DNA from: Ramlibacter sp.
GTDB taxonomy: Bacteria > Pseudomonadota > Gammaproteobacteria > Burkholderiales > Burkholderiaceae_C
Reading direction: 5' to 3'
DNA length: 64,000 bases
NCBI GenBank assembly: GCA_019635415.1
Contig: JAHBZN010000001.1
Coordinates: 558,001 to 622,000, forward strand
Made by a program: the position numbers and the translations under genes. This document shows positions 28,340 to 36,988 of the stretch, piece by piece. The first letter of the stretch is position 1, and each line of letters opens with the position of its first letter. The notes beneath the pieces were generated by a model. The model was not told the DNA's origin. It searched no databases and was given only the letters and a program-made list of their open reading frames with translations.

Positions 28340-29182
28340 ATGCACCCCAAGGACGCCCCCCTGCACCCGCTGGCCGGCACGCGCAGCGTCGCGGTGAGCG
28401 GGCGGCGCGCCGTGCGCGTGTATGAAGCGCAGGATTGCGTGGCCGAGGAAGTGCCGGTGGCGCTGGAATTCAACGGCATCTCCCACGCGGTCATGCTGGC
28501 CTCACCGGTGGACCTGGAAGACTTTGCGATGGGTTTTGCATTGACCGAGGGCATCGTGCAGGCCGCGTCCGAGGTGCACGACATCGACCTGCTGCCATCG
28601 CCCCAGGGCATGACGGTGCGACTGCGCATCGCCTCGGCCCGCTTTGCCGCGCTCAAGGAGCGGCGCCGCACACTCGCGGGTCGCACCGGCTGCGGGCTGT
28701 GCGGCACCGAAAGCCTGGGCGACGCCGTGCGGGCGCCCGCGCCGCTGCAGACGCCGGTGCGGTTTGTCGCGTCAGCGGTCACGGCCGCGCTGCAGGCGCT
28801 GCGGTCCCGCCAGGCACTGCACGAGGCCACGGGCGCGACCCATGCCGCGGGATGGGCCCGCGCCAGCGGCGAGCTGGCGTTGGTGCGCGAGGACGTGGGC
28901 CGCCACAACGCGCTCGACAAGCTCGTGGGGGCCTTGATGCGCGAGCGCTTGCCGGCGGGGGATGGCTTCATCGTCATCACCAGCCGGGCGAGCTATGAAA
29001 TGGTGGGCAAGACGGCGCGCGCCGGCGTGGCGCTGCTGGCCGCGGTATCGGGCGTCACCGGGCTGGCGGTTGACGTGGCGAGCCAGGCGCAGGTGGCGCT
29101 GGCCGGCTTCGCGCGCGGACAGGACCTGACGCTCTACACCCACCCGCAACGCCTACTCTGGAACGACCGTCATGGACAGTGA
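28340..29182 (+). CDS. fdhD: Formate dehydrogenase sulfurtransferase FdhD (FdsC)
   Basis: A 280-residue accessory protein that transfers sulfur to the molybdenum cofactor, which formate dehydrogenase needs for activity. The sulfur-relay motif is seen as GRTGCGLCGTESLGDAV near residue 118. REDVGRHNALDKLVG and ITSRASYEMVGKTARAG are further family signatures. It lies in the operon between fdsA and fdsD and overlaps fdsD by 11 bp. In the C. necator operon this gene is called fdsC. Confidence 0.95.
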   Translation: MHPKDAPLHPLAGTRSVAVSGRRAVRVYEAQDCVAEEVPVALEFNGISHAVMLASPVDLEDFAMGFALTEGIVQAASEVHDIDLLPSPQGMTVRLRIASARFAALKERRRTLAGRTGCGLCGTESLGDAVRAPAPLQTPVRFVASAVTAALQALRSRQALHEATGATHAAGWARASGELALVREDVGRHNALDKLVGALMRERLPAGDGFIVITSRASYEMVGKTARAGVALLAAVSGVTGLAVDVASQAQVALAGFARGQDLTLYTHPQRLLWNDRHGQ

Positions 29183-29405
29183 CAACCTGGTTCGCATGGC
29201 GAACCGCATCGGTGTTTTCTTTGAAGCCATGCCCGACCGGCCGGAAGCGCTCGAAGGCATCGCCAACCATTTGCGCAAGTTCTGGGACCCGCGCATGCGC
29301 CGTGAGTTTCTGGTCCTGGTGGACACCGCCGACAGCGGCGTGAGCGACATCGTGAAGGAAGCGGTGCTTCGCCACCGCGCGGCACTCCAGCCCGCCGCGG
29401 CCTGA
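29172..29405 (+). CDS. fdsD: Formate dehydrogenase delta subunit
   Basis: A 77-residue protein of the FdsD family. Features are the N-terminal MDSDNLVRMANRIGVFFEAM and the central IANHLRKFWDPRMRREF. The delta subunit is small and lacks cofactor ligands; its role is probably assembly or stability. It starts inside the end of fdhD (11-bp overlap) and closes the operon. A dispersed repeat follows its stop by 27 bp. Confidence 0.93.
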   Translation: MDSDNLVRMANRIGVFFEAMPDRPEALEGIANHLRKFWDPRMRREFLVLVDTADSGVSDIVKEAVLRHRAALQPAAA

Positions 29406-29432
29406 GCCCCGGGGGCGCGGGCGCTGCCAGAG

Positions 29433-29491
29433 TGCTCCTGATTTGATAGCTAACAGTGGCCGTCTGACAAGGGCTACAGCCTTGTTTGACC
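29433..29491 (+). repeat. Dispersed ~58-bp repeat, copy 3
   Basis: TGCTCCTGATTTGATAGC, 19 nt including GTGGCCG, then AGGGCTACAGCC and TTTGACC. It sits between the convergent fdsD and the haemagglutinin-like gene, where it could act as a transcript end in either direction. Confidence 0.88.
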
Positions 29492-29503
29492 ACTATCCGC
29501 GGG

Positions 29504-32500
29504 CTATTTGCACTGCTGATCGGTCACCAGTGCCACGTCTTCCTTCTTGCCTTCTTCCTTCTTGCGGTCGTCGGCCTGCTTTTCCTCTTCCTTGACCAAG
29601 AGCGAGACGAAGCGGGTCACGGTGTTGTCGACTTCCTGGAGCACGTTCTGGATCTCGGCGCGCGACGTGTCGTCACGCAGGATGCCGACGATGCGATCCA
29701 CCACGGGCGTCGAACTGGTGGGCGCGGGTGCCGGGGCGGGCGCAGGCGGCGGAGGGGCCGGCTGCGGCGCGGGTGGTGGCGGGGCCGGCTCGGGGGCCGG
29801 CGCGGGTGGTGGTGCTGGCGGAGGCGGCGGCGGTGGCTCGGGAGCCGGCGCCGGAGGGGGCGGTGGCGGTGTGGGCACCGGTGTCGGTGCAGGGGCCGGG
29901 GCAGGCGGCGCGGGCGGCAGAGGCGCGGACACCGGGGCGCCATTGGCGGTGTACAGCACCGGGGTCCCCGAGCTGTAGGCCGATGGGCCGAACGTGACCG
30001 TACTGCCCGCCGTGCCGGTCACGCCGGCGGGACCCGAGACGGTGCCGTTCTGGATCAGGTTGTTGCCGGCGTTCAGCGCGACGGAACCGGTGCTCGAACT
30101 CACGTTGCCGTTGAGCGTCATGTCGCCGGTCACGTTGGCCGCGGTCAGCGTGATGTTGCCGGTGGCCGTGGCGCCGCCCGTGCCCAGGGTCAAGGGGCTG
30201 TTGGCGGTCACCGACAGGGCCCCCCCCGCCGCCGACAGCGCGCCGGTGGTGGTGATGCCGCCGGTGTTGACCACCGTGATGTTGCCATTGGTGGTGCTCA
30301 CACCCTGGAGCGTGAGCACACCCGTGTTGACCAGGTCGATGTTGCCCGTGCTGCTGGTGTCGGCCATGAAGGCCGCCACCTGGTTGCCGGCGTTGGTGAA
30401 GCTGATGCCCGACTGCGCGTGAGCCGTGAGCCCCCCGGAGGTGACCAATGCGCCCCCCTGGGTGATGGACCCGGCATTGGCGTTGAGGTTGATCGACGAA
30501 GCCGTGATCGGCCCCACGGCCAGGTTCCCCGTGCCCTGCACGATGCTGACTGGTCCACCGAGCGAAATCGTGCCACCGCTCTGGCTGAAGCTGCTGGACA
30601 CGCTCAGTGAACCCGCGCCTGAGAGCTGGCCGCCGCTCTGGCTGTAGCCCACGGTGTTGAGCGCGCCCGCCATGGTCAGCGTGCCGCTGGCCACACCCAG
30701 GCTGCCGCTGCTCGTCAGGGCCTGGAGGTTGGTGGTGCCTGGCAGGTCGTAGGCCACCGATGCCCCCACGGGAATGCTCACCGCCTGCACATTCGAGGCA
30801 TCGGGCAACGCATCCCAGTTGCCGGTGGAACTCCACAGGCCGTCCAGCGCCGCGCCGGTCCAGGTCGACACGGGCCGCACGGTGATGGTGCTGTTGGTGT
30901 TGCTGACCGGTGTGATCACGTAGTTGGCGCCGCCGTTGCCATCGGCCACGCTGACGCCGCTCACATTCACGGTCTTGCCCGTGCCGGCGTTGCGGTCGGC
31001 AAAGCTGAATACGCCGCCCGACAGGGTGTCGCCGCCGAACAGCGTGCCGGTGGACACGACGGCCGTGCCGGCCGCGGACGTTGACCCATCGTAGACGCGC
31101 GACACGTCGCTGGTGGTGACGGACAGCGGGGCCGGCGCGATGGTCCCGGCCGCGGTGTTGGTGCTGACGAGGTAGTTGGCGCCGCCGTTGCCGTCGTTGA
31201 CCGAGTAGCCGCCGTTCACCTGCAGCGTGCTGGCATTCACGCCCAGCACGTTCTTGCTGGCAAACGACTGGGTCAGCCCGCTGACGGTGTCGCCGCCGAC
31301 CAGGCCCGTGATGTTGACCGTCCCGGCCGACGCGGTGGTGCCGTCAAAGAGGCGGGTGTCACCCATGGCGTTCAGACTGAGCGGAGCTGCGGTGATGTCG
31401 GCCACCAGGCCGGTGGGCTGCACCACCACGTAGTTGCCCGCGTCGGGGCCTGTGAGGCTGTAGCCTGTCGCGCTCACGGGCTTGGACGTTCCGGCGTTCC
31501 TGTCGGCAAAGCTGCCGGTGCCGGTGCCGCTGACGCTCACCACGTCCGCACCAAACGCCGTGACCGTGGCGCTGCCGCCCAGCGCGGCACTGGTGGTGCC
31601 GTCGTAGACCCGGTTGCTGGCGGTGACACCCGTCACGGCCAGATTGGCTTGCGAGATGCTGGCCGTCACGCCCGTGGGCTGCACCACGACGTAGTTGCCC
31701 GCGTCGGTGCCCGTGAGGCCGAAGCCCGAGACGGTCACGGGCTTGGAGGCGCCGACATTCTTGTCCAGCAACGTGCCGGTGCCGGAACCGATCACGCTCA
31801 CGATGTCCGTGCCAAAGCCGGTCACCGAGGCCGTGCCGCCCAGCGCGACACCTGTGGTGGCGTCGTAGACCTTGTCGCTGGCGGTCACGCCCGTCACATT
31901 GAGGTTGGCCGCTGTGATGTTGCTGGTGGTGTTGGAAGCCTGGGTGAGCGCGTAGTTGGCCCCGCCGTTGCCGTCGTTGACTGTTACCCCGCTGACGTTG
32001 ACCGTCACGTTGCTGCCCACGTTCTTGCTGACGAAGGCAAAGCTGCCGCCGCTGAGCGTGTCGGCGCCAAACAGCGTGCCGGCGGTGACGATGGTCGAGC
32101 CTGCCGCGTTGGTGGTGCCATCGTACACCCGGTTGACGCTGCTGGTGCTGACCGTCAGCGAGGCCGGCGTGATGGTGCCGGGCGTGGTGTTGACCGTGAC
32201 GGAATAGTTGGCGCCGCCGTTGCCGTCGTTGATGGTGTAGCCGGGGTTGACCTGCAGGGTGCTGGCATTGGCGCCCAGCACGTTCTTGCTGGTGAACGAC
32301 TGGGCCAGCCCGGTGACGGTGTCGCCCGACCCCAGGGAGCTGACGTTGACCAGGCCGGCGGAATTGGTGGTGCCGTCGTAGGCCCGGCTGTCGCCCGAGG
32401 CCCACAGCGTGAGCGGCGCCGCCGTGACGGTGGCATTGGCCGGGACATAGCTGTAGTTGTAGCCCCCGGGCACCACCAGCGTGCCCTGGCCGATCGCGTA

Positions 32501-35500
32501 GCTGCCCACGTTGCGTCCGGGGCTGTTCACCGCGAGCGAGCCGGTCAGCCCGTCCTGCGTGAAGACGTTGCCGTACAGCGAGGCGTCGATCAGGCCCGTG
32601 ACCATGTGGGTCACCGGCGCGAAGGTGGCCGTGCCGTCATAGACCCGGCTTTGCGAATTGGCGGTGACGGTCAGCGTGGGGAACAGCGAGAACACATAGC
32701 GGTTGCCCGCTGCAATCGTGCTGGGCGCGTCGCCGGCAAAGGTGGCGTTGTAGACGGCGTTGTTGCCCGACACCAGCGGACCGAACGCATTGCCGGAAGG
32801 CAGTGTGGAATACACCAGCCAGCGGCCACCGCTGGCGACCAGCGCCGAGGCGCCCGCTGAATTGAAGTAGTTGTTCCCGGCTGCCAGCACCACGGCATCC
32901 CCGGAGGCCGTGCTGGACACCGGCTGCGACTGGTTGATGCTGCCAACCGTGCGCAGTGTGACCGGGCCGCTGCCCCCCGACACCGCGCCGCTGATGTTGA
33001 GGTCGGCCGTGCTGTCGAACAGCGTGATGCCACCGGACGACGTCGACAGCGTGCCGACCCCGCTCACCTTGTTGCCGCTCTCGCCCAGGGTGATGGCGCC
33101 GGCATTGGTGTTGCCGCCGAGCAGGCCGACGTCGATGGCGGTGGACGCTTGCTGGCTCACGGTCCCGCCCATGCCGTTCAGGTTCAGGCTGGTGCCGGCC
33201 GTGATGTTGCCCAGCGTGGCGGAAGTGGCGTTCTGCAGTGTGGTCGAGGCGGCGCTGACGGTGCCCGCGCCCAGGTTCAGGGTGCCGGTGCCCTGCGCGT
33301 CCAGCGTGGCATTGGTGGCCTGGACGGTCTTGCCCGCCGCCAGTGTGACGCCGTTGCCCTTGAGCACCACCGGGCCATTGGTGCCGGTCACGTTGGCGCC
33401 CACGGTCAGCAGGCCGGCAGACTCAAGCTGGATCAGGCCCGTCGTGCTGCCCACCACGCCGACCACTCCGTCGACGGTTCCCACCTGCAGGGCGGAGGTG
33501 TTCTTGACTTCGAAGGTGCCGGCATAGGCCCGCCCGCTGATCAGGCCGATCTGGTTGCTCGCATTGGTGAGGTTCACGTACTGGGCATCGGCATTGACAC
33601 CGGCCGCGGCAAGGGAGCCGGTCTGCGAGACGAAGCCGGTGCTGAAGTCGTTGAGCAGGCTCAGCGTCAACCCGGGAACACTGGTGTTGCCCGTGATCTG
33701 GATGCCGCCCGTGCTGGTGCCGCTGCCCAGCACCAGCACGGACGCGCTGATCAGGTTCAGCTCGGAAGCGGTCAGGTTCAGCGCCGTGGCCTCGGAGGCC
33801 CCGGACAGGGTGATGGGGCGGGACAGGGTGGTGGCCTTGATCACGGTCCGGCCGGTGCCTGAGTTGATCGGCCCCTGCAGGTCCATGCGGTTGCCCGCCA
33901 GCTGGATTTCGCCGCCCGCGCTGCTGAGCGTGGTGCCCGCGATCTTGACGTCGTAGTAGCTGGTCGGTGCGGGCGCAGGCACGCCGCTGCCGGTGATCGC
34001 CACGGTGGCCGCACCGGTCGCGGCGACCGAGCCCGTCACCTGGACCCCGGTGGCTCCCACGGCGCTGGCCGCGCTGACGTTGCCGTTGACAACCACGTTG
34101 CCGGACGAGGTGACGCTGCCCCCCACGTTGGTGGCGACCAGTGCCGTGGCGGTGGTGGACGACGACACGCTGCCCGTGACGGTGAGGCCGCCGGCGCCGG
34201 CGCCGATCAGCGCGGTGGGCAGGATGTCCACGCCGGTGCCCATGGCATTGCCCACCGTGGCATTGCCCGTGAAGTTCATCGCCGCGGCGGCATTGACATT
34301 GCCGCCCACGCTCAGGCCGGTCCCGGCGTTGGCCGCCGGGTTGTTGAAGGTCCCGCTGAGCGTCACGGCGCCAGCGCTGCTGGACACGGTGGCACCCGAC
34401 GCCACGTTCAGGCCGCGGCTGGTCAGGTAGGAACTGACACCGGCCGTGCCGGTGACGGAAATATTGCCCGCGCTGGTGACGACCGCACCCGCCGCCAGCT
34501 GGGTGCCGGTGGTGTTCTCGACATAACCGGACAGGCCCGTGGTCCCGGTCATGATGATGTTGCCGGTGTTCGAGCTGATGGTGGAGTTGGCCACCATCAG
34601 GCCGCTGGGCGAACCCGCGCTGCTCGAGTGGCTGCTCAATTCCCCCTGCAGCGTGAGCGTGCCGGCACCGGTGTTGCTGATCTGGGAGGGCGTGCCGCTC
34701 GCGTCCTCGATGCGCAGCGACGTGGGCAGCGACAGCGACGAGCTGCCCTTGGCCTGGACCAGCAGGTTGCCGCCCGACGCCGTCAGCGTGCTGCCCTGGA
34801 CGATCACGCGCGAGTCAACGCTGCCCAGGGTCAGGCCGTTGCTGGCCTGGACCGTGGACCGATCGACCCGCACGCCATAGTCGCCCGTGCCCGTGGTGCC
34901 GCTGACATTGACGGTGCCCCCCGTGAGCTGCGAACCCGTGCCCGACCGTTCGATGTTCACCCCGTAGGTCGCCGAAGTGGTGGAGCCGGTGATGCTCAGC
35001 GCCCCCGTGCCGGCATTGACCAGCGAATCGCTGAGATTCACACCGTTGGCCAGCGCGGTGCCGGCGCCGGTGATCGAGAGGGCGCCACCGGCCGTTTGCA
35101 GCGTGGCGCCGCTCAGGTCCACGGGGCCGGCCGAATTCAGGGTCAGGCTGCCGCTGCCCGTGACGCTGACATTGCTGGAACGCAGGGTCTGTCCCGTATT
35201 GCCCGTGCTCATGAGCACCGCGCCGCCGCCCGACGTCTTGAAGGTCAGCCCCGTGCCGGAGGAACTGCCTGTCAGGTCGATGCCCGAACCGCCGCCGCCG
35301 CCCGTGGTCTGGATGGTCAGGTTCAGGCCGCTGGGCAGCATCACGTCCCCGCCGCTGAAGGTGCCCGAGGCCACGATGCTGTCGGTGGCCTGGATCAGCA
35401 CGTCGGCGCCCGCGACCTCGATGTCGTTTTCGTAGACGGTGTCGACGGTGGCACCCGATCCCCCGGCGATGGTCAGCGTGGTTGGATCGAGCAGCCACAG

Positions 35501-36772
35501 GCCCGCCCGGCCCTGAGGGGCGCGCGCGTCGACCGTGGTGCCGCTCATGGCCAGGCTGCCCTTGCCCGAAGTCTCCACGCGCCCGCCGTTGCCGCCCTGG
35601 GCCCCGCCGCGCGCGCTGATGGCCGCACCCGTGCGCGTGGTGCCATCGCTCCACACCACCACCGTGCCCCCATCGCCCTGCTGCGTGGCATCCGCCTTCA
35701 GGCTCACGCCCGCCTCGACCGTGGTCTGCTCGGCATTGGCCACGCGCGCGTCCTGGCCCTGCCAGCCCCCGCCCACCAGCACCTCGCCGCCCCCGTTCGC
35801 TGCGCTGGCATCGATCACCGCGCCGCTTCTGAGCATCACCTTGGCGGCGCTGGCCTGCACCTGCCCGCCCAGCGCGCCCTTGCGGGCCTCGACCTGGCCG
35901 CTGATCTCGGCTTCCTGCTGGCCCTTGAGGATGACCTTGCCGCCCTCGGCGCTGACGGCGCTGGCGCTGATGTAGCCGCTGTGCCTGAGGGTGCCGGCAA
36001 AGATGCCCACGGCGTCGCCCTGGAGGGTGCCCAGGTTCAGCACCTGGTCCTGCGGGGCCTGCAGTTCCAGGCGGATGCCCTCCAGCCCGCGCCCGGTGAT
36101 CTCGGCCTTCTGCCCGGCGGCCAGCACGGTGGCGCCGTTGGGCGATTCGACCAGGGCCTGGATGCCGGTTTGCACCTGGGGGGCGATCAGGACGATGTCG
36201 CCGCTGCGCGCCAGCAGGCGGCCGTTGACGCTGAGTTCGCCGTTGGCGATGCCGTCGCCGCCAAAGACCAGCCGCCCGGCCAGGGCGTCGGCGTCGCTCA
36301 TGCGCAGGGTGCTGGCGGTGAAGCCGGCGGTGTCCACGGTGGCGCCGGCGCCCACGGCGATGCCTGCGGGGTTGACCAGCACGAGCTTGCCGTTGGAGCT
36401 CAGGGTGCCGAAGATGGCGCTGGGGTTGTTGCCCAGCACGCGGTTGATGCTGGTGCTGTCGGCGCTGGGCTGCAGGAACTGGGTGGTGCTGCCTGCGGGG
36501 ATGTTGAAGCTTTGCCAGTTCAGCGCGCTGTGGCTGGTGCCCGCGCCGTTGGCGGTGGTGATCAGGGTCTGGTTGCCCTGGGTGACCACGCTGGCACTTC
36601 CGTGCACGGCTTGCAGGCCCACCGGCTGGGCCCAGGCCGGCGCTGAAAAGCAGGCCGCCAGCGACAGGGCCAGCGTCACCGGCCGGTGACCGGCCACGGC
36701 CGGTCCGGCCGCCGGACGGCGCGACGCCAGCGAGGCGCGGGATCCCGGTCGGGGGGTGGAGAGGTGCGTCAT
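29504..36772 (-). CDS. Filamentous-haemagglutinin-like exoprotein with YDG repeats
   Basis: A 2422-residue protein. A signal peptide ends near AWAQ (residue ~49). The two-partner-secretion domain follows, with NWQSFNIPAGSTTQF, INRVLGNNPSAIFGTL and SNGKLVLVNPAGI. The middle is long, Ser/Thr/Gly-rich beta-helical sequence. Around residues 1350-1970 there are seven YDG/MBG-type units, each beginning like SNRVYDGTTSAALGGSA. Then comes a proline-rich spacer of ~70 residues (29700-29930) and a charged C-terminus ending VALVTDQQCK. No partner TpsB transporter is encoded in the window. It is probably a surface adhesin or biofilm factor, secreted by a TpsB elsewhere. The DNA shows several near-identical internal repeats. 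Confidence 0.88.
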   Translation of the reverse strand: MTHLSTPRPGSRASLASRRPAAGPAVAGHRPVTLALSLAACFSAPAWAQPVGLQAVHGSASVVTQGNQTLITTANGAGTSHSALNWQSFNIPAGSTTQFLQPSADSTSINRVLGNNPSAIFGTLSSNGKLVLVNPAGIAVGAGATVDTAGFTASTLRMSDADALAGRLVFGGDGIANGELSVNGRLLARSGDIVLIAPQVQTGIQALVESPNGATVLAAGQKAEITGRGLEGIRLELQAPQDQVLNLGTLQGDAVGIFAGTLRHSGYISASAVSAEGGKVILKGQQEAEISGQVEARKGALGGQVQASAAKVMLRSGAVIDASAANGGGEVLVGGGWQGQDARVANAEQTTVEAGVSLKADATQQGDGGTVVVWSDGTTRTGAAISARGGAQGGNGGRVETSGKGSLAMSGTTVDARAPQGRAGLWLLDPTTLTIAGGSGATVDTVYENDIEVAGADVLIQATDSIVASGTFSGGDVMLPSGLNLTIQTTGGGGGSGIDLTGSSSGTGLTFKTSGGGAVLMSTGNTGQTLRSSNVSVTGSGSLTLNSAGPVDLSGATLQTAGGALSITGAGTALANGVNLSDSLVNAGTGALSITGSTTSATYGVNIERSGTGSQLTGGTVNVSGTTGTGDYGVRVDRSTVQASNGLTLGSVDSRVIVQGSTLTASGGNLLVQAKGSSSLSLPTSLRIEDASGTPSQISNTGAGTLTLQGELSSHSSSAGSPSGLMVANSTISSNTGNIIMTGTTGLSGYVENTTGTQLAAGAVVTSAGNISVTGTAGVSSYLTSRGLNVASGATVSSSAGAVTLSGTFNNPAANAGTGLSVGGNVNAAAAMNFTGNATVGNAMGTGVDILPTALIGAGAGGLTVTGSVSSSTTATALVATNVGGSVTSSGNVVVNGNVSAASAVGATGVQVTGSVAATGAATVAITGSGVPAPAPTSYYDVKIAGTTLSSAGGEIQLAGNRMDLQGPINSGTGRTVIKATTLSRPITLSGASEATALNLTASELNLISASVLVLGSGTSTGGIQITGNTSVPGLTLSLLNDFSTGFVSQTGSLAAAGVNADAQYVNLTNASNQIGLISGRAYAGTFEVKNTSALQVGTVDGVVGVVGSTTGLIQLESAGLLTVGANVTGTNGPVVLKGNGVTLAAGKTVQATNATLDAQGTGTLNLGAGTVSAASTTLQNATSATLGNITAGTSLNLNGMGGTVSQQASTAIDVGLLGGNTNAGAITLGESGNKVSGVGTLSTSSGGITLFDSTADLNISGAVSGGSGPVTLRTVGSINQSQPVSSTASGDAVVLAAGNNYFNSAGASALVASGGRWLVYSTLPSGNAFGPLVSGNNAVYNATFAGDAPSTIAAGNRYVFSLFPTLTVTANSQSRVYDGTATFAPVTHMVTGLIDASLYGNVFTQDGLTGSLAVNSPGRNVGSYAIGQGTLVVPGGYNYSYVPANATVTAAPLTLWASGDSRAYDGTTNSAGLVNVSSLGSGDTVTGLAQSFTSKNVLGANASTLQVNPGYTINDGNGGANYSVTVNTTPGTITPASLTVSTSSVNRVYDGTTNAAGSTIVTAGTLFGADTLSGGSFAFVSKNVGSNVTVNVSGVTVNDGNGGANYALTQASNTTSNITAANLNVTGVTASDKVYDATTGVALGGTASVTGFGTDIVSVIGSGTGTLLDKNVGASKPVTVSGFGLTGTDAGNYVVVQPTGVTASISQANLAVTGVTASNRVYDGTTSAALGGSATVTAFGADVVSVSGTGTGSFADRNAGTSKPVSATGYSLTGPDAGNYVVVQPTGLVADITAAPLSLNAMGDTRLFDGTTASAGTVNITGLVGGDTVSGLTQSFASKNVLGVNASTLQVNGGYSVNDGNGGANYLVSTNTAAGTIAPAPLSVTTSDVSRVYDGSTSAAGTAVVSTGTLFGGDTLSGGVFSFADRNAGTGKTVNVSGVSVADGNGGANYVITPVSNTNSTITVRPVSTWTGAALDGLWSSTGNWDALPDASNVQAVSIPVGASVAYDLPGTTNLQALTSSGSLGVASGTLTMAGALNTVGYSQSGGQLSGAGSLSVSSSFSQSGGTISLGGPVSIVQGTGNLAVGPITASSINLNANAGSITQGGALVTSGGLTAHAQSGISFTNAGNQVAAFMADTSSTGNIDLVNTGVLTLQGVSTTNGNITVVNTGGITTTGALSAAGGALSVTANSPLTLGTGGATATGNITLTAANVTGDMTLNGNVSSSTGSVALNAGNNLIQNGTVSGPAGVTGTAGSTVTFGPSAYSSGTPVLYTANGAPVSAPLPPAPPAPAPAPTPVPTPPPPPPAPAPEPPPPPPPAPPPAPAPEPAPPPPAPQPAPPPPAPAPAPAPTSSTPVVDRIVGILRDDTSRAEIQNVLQEVDNTVTRFVSLLVKEEEKQADDRKKEEGKKEDVALVTDQQCK

Positions 36773-36791
36773 GGCAGGCCTGGTCGAATTC

Positions 36792-36819
36792 TTTACATAT
36801 TGCTACAGAGTTTTATAGC
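36792..36819 (+). promoter_or_regulatory. Candidate sigma-70 promoter for the YbbP-like gene
   Basis: TTTACA (36792-36797), 16 nt, TATAGC (36814-36819) in an AT-rich island within an otherwise GC-rich 216-bp divergent region. The untranslated leader to 36989 would be about 160 nt. I saw no equally good promoter for the haemagglutinin-like gene on the other strand. Confidence 0.4.
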
Positions 36820-36988
36820 GGATCGGCCTGGTGGTGACCAGATTCGCGGCCCGCCGCTGTTGGGAAAAGTGTGCAAAACGGCCCCAAACCGGCCAATTTG
36901 GCGGCTCGGCGATCGGCACGGGCGTTGACCGGGCTCATTCAGGGGTAAGCCAAATGCGTGAAACTCGGGCCAACAACGCACTCCCAAG

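Noticed and set aside
25700..28486. A 928-codon open frame antisense to fdsA
   Set aside because: It mirrors the high third-position GC of fdsA; the product is His/Arg/Gly-rich without any domain, while fdsA is clearly real.
30880..32700. Regularly repeated DNA considered as a CRISPR array
   Set aside because: The repeats are long, in frame and encode YDG domains; there are no short direct repeats with unique spacers and no cas genes.
34628..36646. A 672-codon frame antisense to the haemagglutinin-like gene
   Set aside because: Low-complexity Arg/Gly/Ala/His product produced by GC bias opposite a repetitive gene; no start signal.
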